Part shown: positions 16,673-23,888 of the stretch, one piece after another | How the letters are laid out: the number at the start of each line of letters is the position of its first letter | Position numbering within the stretch: position 1 is the first letter of the stretch | Assembly: GCF_016908145.1 (NCBI RefSeq) | Contig: NZ_JAFBDI010000023.1 | Span: 1-37,318, forward strand | Length of the DNA stretch: 37,318 nt | Origin: Marinitoga litoralis | GTDB taxonomy: Bacteria; Thermotogota; Thermotogae; Petrotogales; Petrotogaceae | Direction of reading: 5' to 3' | The notes under the pieces: generated by a model | The model's database searches: none | The model's input: the letters and a program-made list of their open reading frames with translations, nothing else | Told to the model about the DNA's origin: nothing | Program-made: the position numbers and the translations under genes

Positions 16673-17593
16673 TTAATCACTCCAAGGAATAAAATTCAAA
16701 AAATCATATATTTCTACACCTTTAAATTTAGCAGAATACAAATCAACATTTTTCAAATTATCAATTATGTTTATTAATTTCTCTCCGTTAAATTTTAATA
16801 TTCCATTTTTATATATTCCATATTCATCTAGAATATTAATACATTTATTATACGAATTAAAGTATGTTATACAAAATTCAAATACCTTTTCAGATATATC
16901 TAATCTTTTATTTATAGTAAAATCAAAATACTTACACTCAATATGTTTTTTAAAAGATAATTTTCCTAAAGCTCTTAAAAATGATGTTCTAACAATAAAT
17001 TTAGCATAAATATCATTATCTTTTTTCTCGAATAAAAATGTATAATCAGTTATATCATCTCCTAAAACTATAGGAGCTATGATTTTCCCATGTTCTTTTA
17101 ATTGCATTACCCATTTTTTAGGAATACCATCTATTGCTACAGTTGATATTATTGCATCAAATTTTTTCATATCATATCCATAATAGCCATCTATATTTAA
17201 CACTAAAACGTTTTTATACTTTTTTAAATTTTCTTTTGCTAATTCAAAAATCTCATATTCAGGTTCTGTTGTTACCAAAAAACCTTTATCTCCTATTATT
17301 CTTGACATTATCGCAGCATTATAACCAGTCCCTGTACCAATTTCAAATACTGTATCTCCTTCTTTGAGGTTTACAGATTTGAAAAATAATGCCATTAAAG
17401 AAGGTTGACTAGACGTTGACAAAAAATTTTTTCCATAATATGTTGGAATAGCTTGGTCTGAATATATTAAAGCTTTAAAGATTCCACTATATACAAAATT
17501 TTCTCGTGGAATCTCTTTAAAAGCATGTGTTAAATTATCATCAATTTCTACTTTTCTTTTTATTTCGTTAACCAATATCTCACTATAATCCAT
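16673..17593 (-). CDS. pcm: Protein-L-isoaspartate O-methyltransferase, C-terminally extended
   Basis: Repairs aged proteins by methylating L-isoaspartyl residues with S-adenosylmethionine. The methyltransferase core covers ~1-205: PRENFVYSG, STSSQPSLMALFFK (substrate loop), SAM motif VFEIGTGTGYNAAIMS and post-I TTEPEYE. It is 306 residues, against ~210 for the minimal enzyme. The extra ~100 C-terminal residues match the extended architecture known from the Thermotoga maritima enzyme. ATG 17593 lies one base after the tal stop and I see no ribosome site in front of it, so initiation is probably coupled to tal translation. Confidence 0.88.
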   Translation of the reverse strand: MDYSEILVNEIKRKVEIDDNLTHAFKEIPRENFVYSGIFKALIYSDQAIPTYYGKNFLSTSSQPSLMALFFKSVNLKEGDTVFEIGTGTGYNAAIMSRIIGDKGFLVTTEPEYEIFELAKENLKKYKNVLVLNIDGYYGYDMKKFDAIISTVAIDGIPKKWVMQLKEHGKIIAPIVLGDDITDYTFLFEKKDNDIYAKFIVRTSFLRALGKLSFKKHIECKYFDFTINKRLDISEKVFEFCITYFNSYNKCINILDEYGIYKNGILKFNGEKLINIIDNLKNVDLYSAKFKGVEIYDFLNFIPWSD

Positions 17594-17594
17594 A

Positions 17595-18254
17595 TTATTT
17601 ATTTTTTAATTCTAAATATTTTCTCCAATCGTCATTAAATCTTTCTATACCTTTATCAGTTAAAGGATGGAAAAATAGTTTTTGTAAAACCCCAAAAGGT
17701 ATTGTAGCTATATCGCATCCCATTTTTGCAACCTCAACAACATGATATGGATGTCTAACACTAGCTGCAATAACTTGAGTATCAAATTCATAATTATAAT
17801 ATATTTGTAAAATCTCTTCAATTAAATCTAATCCTTGATTTCCAACATCATCTATTCTTCCAATAAATGGACTTACATAAGTAGCACCTGCTTTTGCTGC
17901 TAATAATGCTTGTAAAGGACTAAATACTAAAGTAACATTTGTTTTTATTCCTTCTGATGATAATGTTTTTACTGCTTTAATACCATCTTGTGTCATTGGA
18001 ATTTTAACAACTACATATTCACTTAAGGAAGCCAAATGTCTAGCTTCTTTTACCATGTTTTCATAATCCATAGAGACAACTTCTGCACTAACTGGCCCCT
18101 TTACAACTTCACATATTTCTTTTACTCTTGTTTCAAAATCAATATTTCCCTCTTTTGATACTAATGTGGGATTTGTTGTAACTCCATCAATAATTCCCCA
18201 ATCTTTTGCGATTTTAATTTCTTCAATATTCGCAGTATCTAAAAATATTTTCAT
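17595..18254 (-). CDS. tal: Transaldolase, short (TalC/FSA) subfamily
   Basis: Cytoplasmic Schiff-base aldolase of the non-oxidative pentose phosphate pathway, or a fructose-6-phosphate aldolase. The TIM barrel is recognisable from [30 protein letters not shown] and the active-site strand VVKIPMT with Lys84. [15 protein letters not shown] and [17 protein letters not shown] are also conserved. Length 219 places it in the short subfamily, in which transaldolase and FSA activities differ at very few residues; I cannot separate them securely. ATG 18254 follows AAAGGAGGCGACACT. It heads the long minus-strand run. Confidence 0.93.
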   Translation of the reverse strand: MKIFLDTANIEEIKIAKDWGIIDGVTTNPTLVSKEGNIDFETRVKEICEVVKGPVSAEVVSMDYENMVKEARHLASLSEYVVVKIPMTQDGIKAVKTLSSEGIKTNVTLVFSPLQALLAAKAGATYVSPFIGRIDDVGNQGLDLIEEILQIYYNYEFDTQVIAASVRHPYHVVEVAKMGCDIATIPFGVLQKLFFHPLTDKGIERFNDDWRKYLELKNK

Positions 18255-18296
18255 AGTGTCGCCTCCTTTTCAAATTTACACAATATTTCCAATAAT

Positions 18297-18305
18297 ATTA
18301 TATCA
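18297..18305 (-). promoter_or_regulatory. Extended -10 promoter of the tal run
   Basis: Minus strand TGATATAAT (18305-18297), an extended -10 element, lies ~43 bases before the tal ATG. The -35 position falls in the terminator of the upstream gene and has no clear TTGACA. It is the only promoter-like site seen before the tal-to-csrA run apart from the one at flgM. Confidence 0.5.
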
Positions 18306-18309
18306 CAAA

Positions 18310-18340
18310 ACAAAAAAAATAAGGCATTAACGCCTTATTT
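18310..18340 (-). terminator. Intrinsic terminator after the secreted unknown gene
   Basis: AAATAAGGC (18340-18332 on the minus strand), a 6-base loop and GCCTTATTT (18325-18317) form a 9-bp stem followed by TTTTTTGTTTTG on the minus strand. The stem overlaps the last codons and stop of the gene at 18335-19177 and separates it from tal. Confidence 0.85.
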
Positions 18341-19177
18341 CTTAGATATTTTAATCTTCACATTTCTGATCCAAAGATCTGCAGATAATGTTTCATAATC
18401 ATGACTTCCAAATGTCCAAAATATAACTCTCATATATTTTATATCTTCATTATGAGTAATATCTTTAACATTAAAAGATATATTAAATTCTCTAGAATTA
18501 TTCAAAGGCATAGGATTAATCCAAAAATATTCTTTAAATGGATATTCAGACGAACTCCAAGCAAATGCAACTTTATCTATAGTTTCCATTTTTTCATTTA
18601 AAAAGGAAAATATTATTCCAGATGTACTATATACATTTTCAGGTAATAATTTACTTTTGCTTGCTAATCCCGCTATTTCTGAAGAAAAACTAACAAAAGT
18701 ATCTATTCCAAAAGGTAATTCAAAATCTTTATATAAATTATTTTCTGTATTGCCTTCTTTATGAATTCTATACCATATAGTATTATCTAAAGTACTTAAT
18801 TCCGATTTATTAATTCCTTCTCTTCTACCGCCTTCTTTCCAATATATGTAGTCTTTAGGCATAAAATATTCAAAGGTGTGTGATTTTTTATATAAATTTA
18901 TCGCTTCGCTTTTCGCTAATGCATTTCCTACCATATAAATATCTTCTTCCAAATTCCCTGATTTTTCATAATTTTCATCGTCAATTACTCCGTCTTTAAT
19001 AATAATTATTCTTTTATCTGAATCTTCATTTAAATCTTTTTTAGAAGACACTACTTCAACATTATTGTTTTGATTATTAACAGAACCCGCATATACTTTA
19101 TTTCCTATTACATAATAGGTTTCAGCAAATAATAAATATGGAATTATTAGTAAAAAAATGAAAAATCCTTTTTTCAT
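18335..19177 (-). CDS. Secreted protein of unknown function under a sigma-28-like promoter
   Basis: A 280-residue protein with a clear signal peptide (MKKGFFIFLLIIPYLLFAET, cleavage likely after Ala18). It has a short low-complexity, charged region (~35-75) and then a mostly beta-type mature part with many aromatic residues, ending in DLWIRNVKIKISKK, which looks like the closing strands of a jelly-roll domain. I do not recognise the family with confidence. The size, export signal, beta fold and promoter make a flagellar sheath or filament-associated protein (FlaA-like) worth testing. ATG 19177 follows AAGGAGGGGATAAA. It is monocistronic, between its own promoter and terminator. Confidence 0.75.
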   Translation of the reverse strand: MKKGFFIFLLIIPYLLFAETYYVIGNKVYAGSVNNQNNNVEVVSSKKDLNEDSDKRIIIIKDGVIDDENYEKSGNLEEDIYMVGNALAKSEAINLYKKSHTFEYFMPKDYIYWKEGGRREGINKSELSTLDNTIWYRIHKEGNTENNLYKDFELPFGIDTFVSFSSEIAGLASKSKLLPENVYSTSGIIFSFLNEKMETIDKVAFAWSSSEYPFKEYFWINPMPLNNSREFNISFNVKDITHNEDIKYMRVIFWTFGSHDYETLSADLWIRNVKIKISKK

Positions 19178-19209
19178 TTTATCCCCTCCTTGGCTATTTT
19201 TCTTTATCT

Positions 19210-19236
19210 AAATCGCCGATTTTTTTTTAACCTTTA
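19210..19236 (-). promoter_or_regulatory. Sigma-28-like promoter of the secreted unknown gene
   Basis: Minus strand: TAAAGGTT (19236-19229), exactly 11 bases, then GGCGATTT (19217-19210). Against TAAAGTTT-N11-GCCGATAA the -35 box matches 7 of 8 and the -10 box 5 of 8. Its -10 box is almost the same as that of flgM (GGCGATAT). The predicted start near 19203 gives a ~25-base leader. Confidence 0.62.
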
Positions 19237-19252
19237 ATTTTTTTTATGTTTA

Positions 19253-19261
19253 TGATATAAT
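19253..19261 (+). promoter_or_regulatory. Extended -10 promoter of rng
   Basis: TGATATAAT, with TATAAT at 19256-19261, lies 31 bases before the GTG start. The -35 area is T/A-rich without a clear hexamer. The element TATGATATAAT recurs before the coiled-coil/zapA operon and before rimP. Confidence 0.6.
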
Positions 19262-19291
19262 AAATTGAAAAATAGTAATGTGGGTGATATT

Positions 19292-20704
19292 GTGAAAAAA
19301 TCCATTGTTTTTAGTAATCATGAAGATGAAATTAGAGTAGCATTATTAGAAGATAAAAAGTTAATGGAAATATATTTTGAAGATTTAGAATCAGGAAAGT
19401 TAGCAGGAAAAATATTTTTAGGCAGAGTAGAAAATGTTGTACCTGCATTAGAATCTTTTTTCGTAAACATTGGTGCCAAAAAAAATGGTTTTTTAAGATT
19501 CAAAGATACCACTGTAGATCCAAATTCTTTACATAGAGGTTCTATAATTATTGTTCAAGTAAAAAAAGATGGAAATACTAGAAAAGGCCCTCAATTAACT
19601 ATGAGAATTAATATTCCTGGAAGGTATATGGTATATATGCCATATGGAGAAAATAGTATTGGTATTTCAAAAAAAATATTTTCATCAAACGAAAAAGACA
19701 GATTACGAGAAATAGGTGAAATTTTAATCGAAACAGAAGAAGAAGGAATTATTTTTAGAACTAATAGTGAAAATGTTGATTTTAAAACATTAAAAAATGA
19801 ATTTACTGAATTAAAAAATATATGGAAAGACATACTTGAAAAATCAAAACAAAATAATAAACCTACATTATTATATGAAGATGAAAATTTTATACAATAT
19901 ATACTGAGAGAAAAATTAGATAGTGAAACACATGATCTTATTACAGACGATATGAAATTATTTAAAGAATTTAATAATTTAAAAGAAACATATCCTAATT
20001 TAATTGTAAGAAAAGTTGATATTGATGCTTTTGCTTGGGCTAATATATATGAACAATTAGATGATTTATTTTCCAGAAAAATTGAATTGCCAAGTGGTGG
20101 AATAATAACAATAGATAAAACGGAAGCTTTAACAGTTTTTGATGTAGACTCTGCAAGCAATGTTTTAGAAGATAATGTAGAAACTACCTCATTCAAAACT
20201 AACATAGAAGCAGCTAAAGAAATATGTAGACAATTAAGATTAAGAAATATAGCTGGCATAATACTAATAGACTTTATTGATATGAAAGATAATTACCATA
20301 AGGAAGAAATAATTAATATTATTAAAGAAGAAGCATTAAAAGATAAGGCTAAAATTTCTATTTCTGGATTTACTAAATTAGGTTTATTGGAGCTATCAAG
20401 AAAAAGAACTGCTCCTTCAATAGACGCTTTACTTTTTACACAATGTCCAATATGTCAAGGAACTGGAAAAATAGCTTCTCCAAAAATAGTTTTTAGGCGA
20501 GCATTTAAGGATTTAGAAGAATCTTTAGAAGATCTGAAAAAAAATCATGAAATAAAAGAAGTATATGCTAGCGTTTATCATAATCTATCAGGTTATTTTA
20601 CAAAAGAAAAAAAGAAATATATTGAAGAAAAATATAATGTAAAACTTGATATAGATTTTAACTGGCCTGATCCTAATTCATATAATATTAGATATAGGAA
20701 GTGA
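19292..20704 (+). CDS. rng: Ribonuclease E/G family protein (RNase G)
   Basis: Endoribonuclease that processes rRNA and starts mRNA decay, preferring 5'-monophosphate RNA in AU-rich single strands. An S1 domain covers ~30-110. The catalytic DNase-I-like domain has the two metal-binding aspartate regions (TVFDVDSAS and ILIDFIDM) and the zinc-link cysteines CPICQGTG. Its 470 residues match RNase G, without the RNase E C-terminal scaffold. GTG 19292 is preferred: it follows GGGTGATATT with the same spacing seen at other starts here, and an in-frame TTG at 19265 has no ribosome site. The next gene overlaps its stop. Confidence 0.92.
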   Translation: MKKSIVFSNHEDEIRVALLEDKKLMEIYFEDLESGKLAGKIFLGRVENVVPALESFFVNIGAKKNGFLRFKDTTVDPNSLHRGSIIIVQVKKDGNTRKGPQLTMRINIPGRYMVYMPYGENSIGISKKIFSSNEKDRLREIGEILIETEEEGIIFRTNSENVDFKTLKNEFTELKNIWKDILEKSKQNNKPTLLYEDENFIQYILREKLDSETHDLITDDMKLFKEFNNLKETYPNLIVRKVDIDAFAWANIYEQLDDLFSRKIELPSGGIITIDKTEALTVFDVDSASNVLEDNVETTSFKTNIEAAKEICRQLRLRNIAGIILIDFIDMKDNYHKEEIINIIKEEALKDKAKISISGFTKLGLLELSRKRTAPSIDALLFTQCPICQGTGKIASPKIVFRRAFKDLEESLEDLKKNHEIKEVYASVYHNLSGYFTKEKKKYIEEKYNVKLDIDFNWPDPNSYNIRYRK

Positions 20705-21576
20705 TGATGTTGAGAATTCAGTTTCAAATTAAAGAAAAATTACTTCCTATATATGAAATAGAAAAAAAACAAGATATTTTAATAATTGGTGGAATTGAAG
20801 TACTTATTAAATCAATTTTAGATATACCTCAAATTTCATTGGAACTAAATGGAATAGGTACTAAATTAGCTGTTCATTTAAAGAGATTAGGTTTATTTCC
20901 TGTCATATTTGATTTTTTAGGCGATGATGAATTTCTAGATCTAATAACAAAGTATTTTGAAAAGAAAGAAATTATGTTATTTTTTGCTAGACAACCATAT
21001 GGAACAAAAAGGGTTTTAAAAACTTTTGAAAAAGATGCTGTCAAAGTATATAAGGATTATAGGTCTATAGAAAAAATTGATTATAATATTACAATAAATA
21101 GTTTATCCGATGTATATAATGAAGTAAAAAGCGTATACTTAATCTTACATAATTGGAATACCTCTTTAGCTAGAAATATTAAATTAATGGGAAAATTTTT
21201 ATTTTTAGACTTTGAAGAAAGTATAGATATTCCTGAAGATAAAGAAATATTTGGAGATTTTATTTTTACAAATGAAGATATTAATTTAAATAACAATATT
21301 AAATTTTTATACAAAACAACATTTTTAAATGATGGTAATATAAAATTTGATTTTTCAAATGAAAGTTGGACTATTGAACCCTTTTCAAATAAGAGGGATT
21401 ATTTATTTGAAGCGAAATGTGCTTTTAAAAGCGCTATTATTAATTCATTATTTGATGGAAAAAATATTAAAGATTCATTATTGTTAGCAAATATTGCTTA
21501 TTCATATGCTTTAGATAATAAGGGAAAAATGATTTCAAAACATTTATTATTTGAAGAATATTATAAAAGGAAATGA
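20704..21576 (+). CDS. Degenerate PfkB/ribokinase-fold protein
   Basis: A 290-residue protein resembling a sugar kinase of the PfkB family but without its catalytic site. ILIIGGIEVLIKSIL near the N-terminus, LNGIGTKLAVHLKRLGLFPVIFDFLGDDEF (~48-77) and the C-terminal DGKNIKDSLLLANIAYSYA match the N..GG...N.A..L.RLG....G..G.D and ....A...A family blocks. Where GAGD precedes AF, this protein has EAKC (~236-239), so the catalytic Asp is replaced by Cys. A binding or regulatory role is more likely than kinase activity. Start uncertain: ATG 20704, ATG 20707 or TTG 20710, all behind AGGAAG. It overlaps the rng stop. Confidence 0.55.
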   Translation: MMLRIQFQIKEKLLPIYEIEKKQDILIIGGIEVLIKSILDIPQISLELNGIGTKLAVHLKRLGLFPVIFDFLGDDEFLDLITKYFEKKEIMLFFARQPYGTKRVLKTFEKDAVKVYKDYRSIEKIDYNITINSLSDVYNEVKSVYLILHNWNTSLARNIKLMGKFLFLDFEESIDIPEDKEIFGDFIFTNEDINLNNNIKFLYKTTFLNDGNIKFDFSNESWTIEPFSNKRDYLFEAKCAFKSAIINSLFDGKNIKDSLLLANIAYSYALDNKGKMISKHLLFEEYYKRK

Positions 21577-21596
21577 GATTAACTCTCATTTCCTTT
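21566..21596. terminator. Shared hairpin between convergent genes
   Basis: AAAGGAAATGAGA (21566-21578) and TCTCATTTCCTTT (21584-21596) form a 13-bp stem with a 5-base loop. Both neighbouring stop codons lie in or against it. The U-run is short on each strand (TTT / TTTTAT), so it may terminate weakly or mainly protect the 3' ends. Confidence 0.6.
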
Positions 21597-22361
21597 AAAA
21601 AATCTTATTATTTCATCTGCAACTTTTTCTTTCTCTATATCATTTACTACTACATGAGGGCTTTTTTCTAATACTACAGTTTCAATTACTTTCGAGCTAA
21701 TATTATTTTTTATTATATTTGCAACACTTAAAGGAACTGCTCCATCTCTTTTTGATACAATTATTAATGTATCGCTTTTTACCATATTAAGTCTTTTTCT
21801 TGCTAATTTTTGAAGTTTATATAAATTTGCTCCTCCAGAAGGCCAATCATAATCCCAGTATTCTCTTGCTAATCTATTTAACCCATCTTCTTCATAATTA
21901 TCTTTTTCTTTACGCTCAATTTTTTTAGTAAACCATTTTATTATAGGAGTTAATTTTAATAATTTATTTCTAGCCTCTAAAGCAGGTGCTGCTAATGCTA
22001 TCTTTTTTGGATTAAATTGTGCTGCTATTAATAACGATAATACTCCACCCATAGATAATCCTGATACATAAACATTTCCATATTTCGAATTTAATTCTAT
22101 ATACGAATCAACAACTCTTCTTAACCAATCTTTCCAATTACTATTTAAAAAATCTATTGAGTTTGTCCCATGACCTGGTAATCTTGGTATATAAACAGTA
22201 AAGCCCGCTTCATTTAATCTATAACCTAAATAATACATATCATGTGGAGTTCCAGTATAGCCATGAATAAGTAATACTGCATCTTTACCTCCTTCTAAAA
22301 ATAACGGATGGGATTTTTCATATATAATTTTTGTATCTTTTGGTATATTATCCAAAAACAT
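21579..22361 (-). CDS. Alpha/beta-hydrolase, carboxylesterase/monoacylglycerol lipase type
   Basis: Cytoplasmic serine hydrolase of the Est30/YvaK-like carboxylesterase family. It has the oxyanion segment LLIHGYTGTPHDM (~30-42), PRLPGHG (~59-65), the nucleophile elbow GLSMGG (Ser103), the acid SKRDGAVP (Asp206) and KSPHVVVND (His236). At 260 residues it is the usual size. Natural substrate unknown, probably short- to medium-chain esters. ATG 22361 follows AGGGGGCGATAAG. It is convergent with the pseudo-kinase gene and divergent from flagellin. No operon partners. Confidence 0.88.
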   Translation of the reverse strand: MFLDNIPKDTKIIYEKSHPLFLEGGKDAVLLIHGYTGTPHDMYYLGYRLNEAGFTVYIPRLPGHGTNSIDFLNSNWKDWLRRVVDSYIELNSKYGNVYVSGLSMGGVLSLLIAAQFNPKKIALAAPALEARNKLLKLTPIIKWFTKKIERKEKDNYEEDGLNRLAREYWDYDWPSGGANLYKLQKLARKRLNMVKSDTLIIVSKRDGAVPLSVANIIKNNISSKVIETVVLEKSPHVVVNDIEKEKVADEIIRFFKGNES

Positions 22362-22391
22362 CTTATCGCCCCCTAAACTATTTTCTATATA

Positions 22392-22400
22392 ATTTTATCA
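22392..22400 (-). promoter_or_regulatory. Possible -10 of the esterase gene
   Basis: Minus strand TGATAAAAT (22400-22392), an extended -10-like element about 31 bases before the esterase ATG, back-to-back with the flagellin promoter. No convincing -35 is visible. Confidence 0.35.
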
Positions 22401-22418
22401 CAATTTATAAAAAATCTC

Positions 22419-22445
22419 TAAAGTATAAAAAATTTTAGTCGAAAT
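22419..22445 (+). promoter_or_regulatory. Sigma-28-like promoter of flagellin
   Basis: TAAAGTAT (22419-22426), exactly 11 bases, then GTCGAAAT (22438-22445), against the sigma-28 consensus TAAAGTTT-N11-GCCGATAA. The predicted start near 22452 leaves a leader of about 41 bases that contains the CsrA hairpin. Confidence 0.7.
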
Positions 22446-22473
22446 ATATATCGGTTGAAAAAAATTATTACAT

Positions 22474-22489
22474 TTCACACGGAGGTGGA
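22474..22489 (+). promoter_or_regulatory. CsrA-binding hairpin over the flagellin ribosome site
   Basis: TTCAC (22474-22478) pairs with GTGGA (22485-22489, one G-U pair), presenting the hexaloop ACGGAG (22479-22484). CsrA is known to prefer ANGGAN hexaloops. The GGAGG ribosome site is at 22481-22485, so bound CsrA would cover it. A second GGA lies at 22487-22489. Confidence 0.65.
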
Positions 22490-22492
22490 ATT

Positions 22493-23671
22493 ATGAGAAT
22501 TTATCACAACATGGAAGCTATGAATGCTTGGAGAACACTTACTGGTGTAAAAAGCGATATGGGGAAATCTTTAGAAAAGTTATCCTCAGGTTTAAGAATT
22601 AACAGAGCAGCTGATGATGCAGCAGGTTTGGCTATTTCTGAAAAGATGAGAAACCAAATTAAAGGTTTAGACACTGCGGTTAGAAATGCTCAAGATGCTA
22701 TTTCTATGATTCAAACTGCTGAAGGTGGATTAGATGAAGTTCACTCTATCTTGAAGCGTATGAGAGAATTAGCAGTTCAAGCAACATCAGACACAAACAC
22801 TGATGCAGATAGAGTTCAATTACAAAATGAATTTACTGAATTAAGAGATGAAATCAACAGAATAGCAAAAACAACACAATTTAACACAAAAAATTTATTA
22901 GATGGTTCTTTAAAAGAAACAAGAGATGCTGAAGCTAAATTAGTTTCTCCTGGTTCTGCTCATTTTGCTGTTGGAACATTGGTTTCACAAAATTATACAA
23001 AATCAGGTAATATAATATTAGAAGTGGGACAATTTACTGGATCTTCTGCAAGCACTCTAGAAGTAAAAGCTACTTTTATTACAGCTACAGGAAGTGCTGT
23101 TACTTATGTTGCTTCTACTGCTGGAGCTTTAACTATTGCAGGAACATCAATAACCTGGGATACAAATCAAATTGCATCAATTAATGATTACGGAGGAACT
23201 TTAGCTACTGGAACAGTTGTTGACGGTGGCGCAGCTGTTGTATATGGTCAAGTTACTGCTGGCGCTACTGGTGTTGCACCATTAAACTTCCATATAGGAG
23301 CTAATGAAGGTCAAGTTATTTCTATGGGTTTTGAAAGTATGAAAGCTGATGATTTGGGTTTAACTACTGGAATAAGCATTGACTCTGCATCAAATGCTGA
23401 ATTTGCTATTAGTGCTGTTGATGCTGCTGTATATAGAGTTTCTGCTTTCAGAGCTAAACTTGGTGCTGCTCAAAATAGGCTTGAACATACAGTTAAGAAC
23501 TTAGGTGTTGCTTCTGAAAACTTAACTGCTGCTGAATCACGTATTAGAGATGCTGACATGGCTAAGGTTATGGCTGAATTTACTAAACAACAAATACTCA
23601 TGCAATCAGGTACTGCTATGTTATCTCAATCAAATCAATTACCTCAACAAGTATTACAATTACTAAGATAA
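22493..23671 (+). CDS. fliC: Flagellin
   Basis: Major filament subunit, exported by the flagellar type III system. The conserved N-terminal D0/D1 helices (~1-140) include LEKLSSGLRINRAADDAAGLAISEKMRNQIKG and AVQATSDTNT. The C-terminal D1/D0 helices (~320-392) include ESRIRDADMAKVMAEFTKQQILMQSG and end in QQVLQLLR. Between them lies a ~170-residue variable region, poor in charge and rich in Gly, Ala, Thr and Val, presumably the exposed D2 surface. Length is 392. ATG 22493 follows GGAGGTGGAATT. It is monocistronic with a sigma-28-like promoter, a CsrA hairpin and a strong terminator. Confidence 0.96.
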   Translation: MRIYHNMEAMNAWRTLTGVKSDMGKSLEKLSSGLRINRAADDAAGLAISEKMRNQIKGLDTAVRNAQDAISMIQTAEGGLDEVHSILKRMRELAVQATSDTNTDADRVQLQNEFTELRDEINRIAKTTQFNTKNLLDGSLKETRDAEAKLVSPGSAHFAVGTLVSQNYTKSGNIILEVGQFTGSSASTLEVKATFITATGSAVTYVASTAGALTIAGTSITWDTNQIASINDYGGTLATGTVVDGGAAVVYGQVTAGATGVAPLNFHIGANEGQVISMGFESMKADDLGLTTGISIDSASNAEFAISAVDAAVYRVSAFRAKLGAAQNRLEHTVKNLGVASENLTAAESRIRDADMAKVMAEFTKQQILMQSGTAMLSQSNQLPQQVLQLLR

Positions 23672-23680
23672 TATTTAATT

Positions 23681-23710
23681 AAAGGGCGAATGGATTCGCC
23701 CTTTTTTGTT
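23681..23710 (+). terminator. Intrinsic terminator of flagellin
   Basis: AAAGGGCGAA (23681-23690), loop TGGA, TTCGCCCTTT (23695-23704), then TTTGTTTTT. A textbook Rho-independent terminator ten bases after the flagellin stop. The rest of the gap to 23847 is AT-rich with nothing recognisable. Confidence 0.9.
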
Positions 23711-23847
23711 TTTAAAATTCGATTCAAGATATTTAATTATTATAATCAAATTATCATTTAAATCGAATTTTTCAGTCACAAATTATTTATTATAAAAATA
23801 TATAAAAGTAGTACGAATTAATGATAAGTAATTATTATTAATTTCAA

Positions 23848-23884
23848 ATAAAAATCCCATCCTTGGAAAGGATGGGATTTTTAT
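23848..23884 (-). terminator. Intrinsic terminator of yajC-secD-secF
   Basis: A near-perfect long stem (23848-23864 with 23868-23884, 17 bp, loop GGA) has a core of ATCCCATCC/GGATGGGAT and flanking A/T runs. It lies just after the secF stop on the minus strand and could also act on the plus strand. Confidence 0.85.
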
Positions 23885-23888
23885 AAAA

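Noticed and set aside
19591-20259. Long minus-strand open frame inside rng
   Set aside because: Complement of the RNase G catalytic domain; Ser/Leu-rich translation typical of antisense frames in AT-rich DNA.
22364-22372. GGCGATAA on the minus strand before the esterase, resembling a sigma-28 -10 box
   Set aside because: It is the esterase ribosome site area, no TAAAG-like -35 lies 11 bases upstream, and transcription would start inside the gene.
23711-23847. AT-rich gap after flagellin, considered for a small RNA or second flagellin promoter
   Set aside because: No sigma-28 box, hairpin or open frame with a ribosome site was visible between the two terminators.
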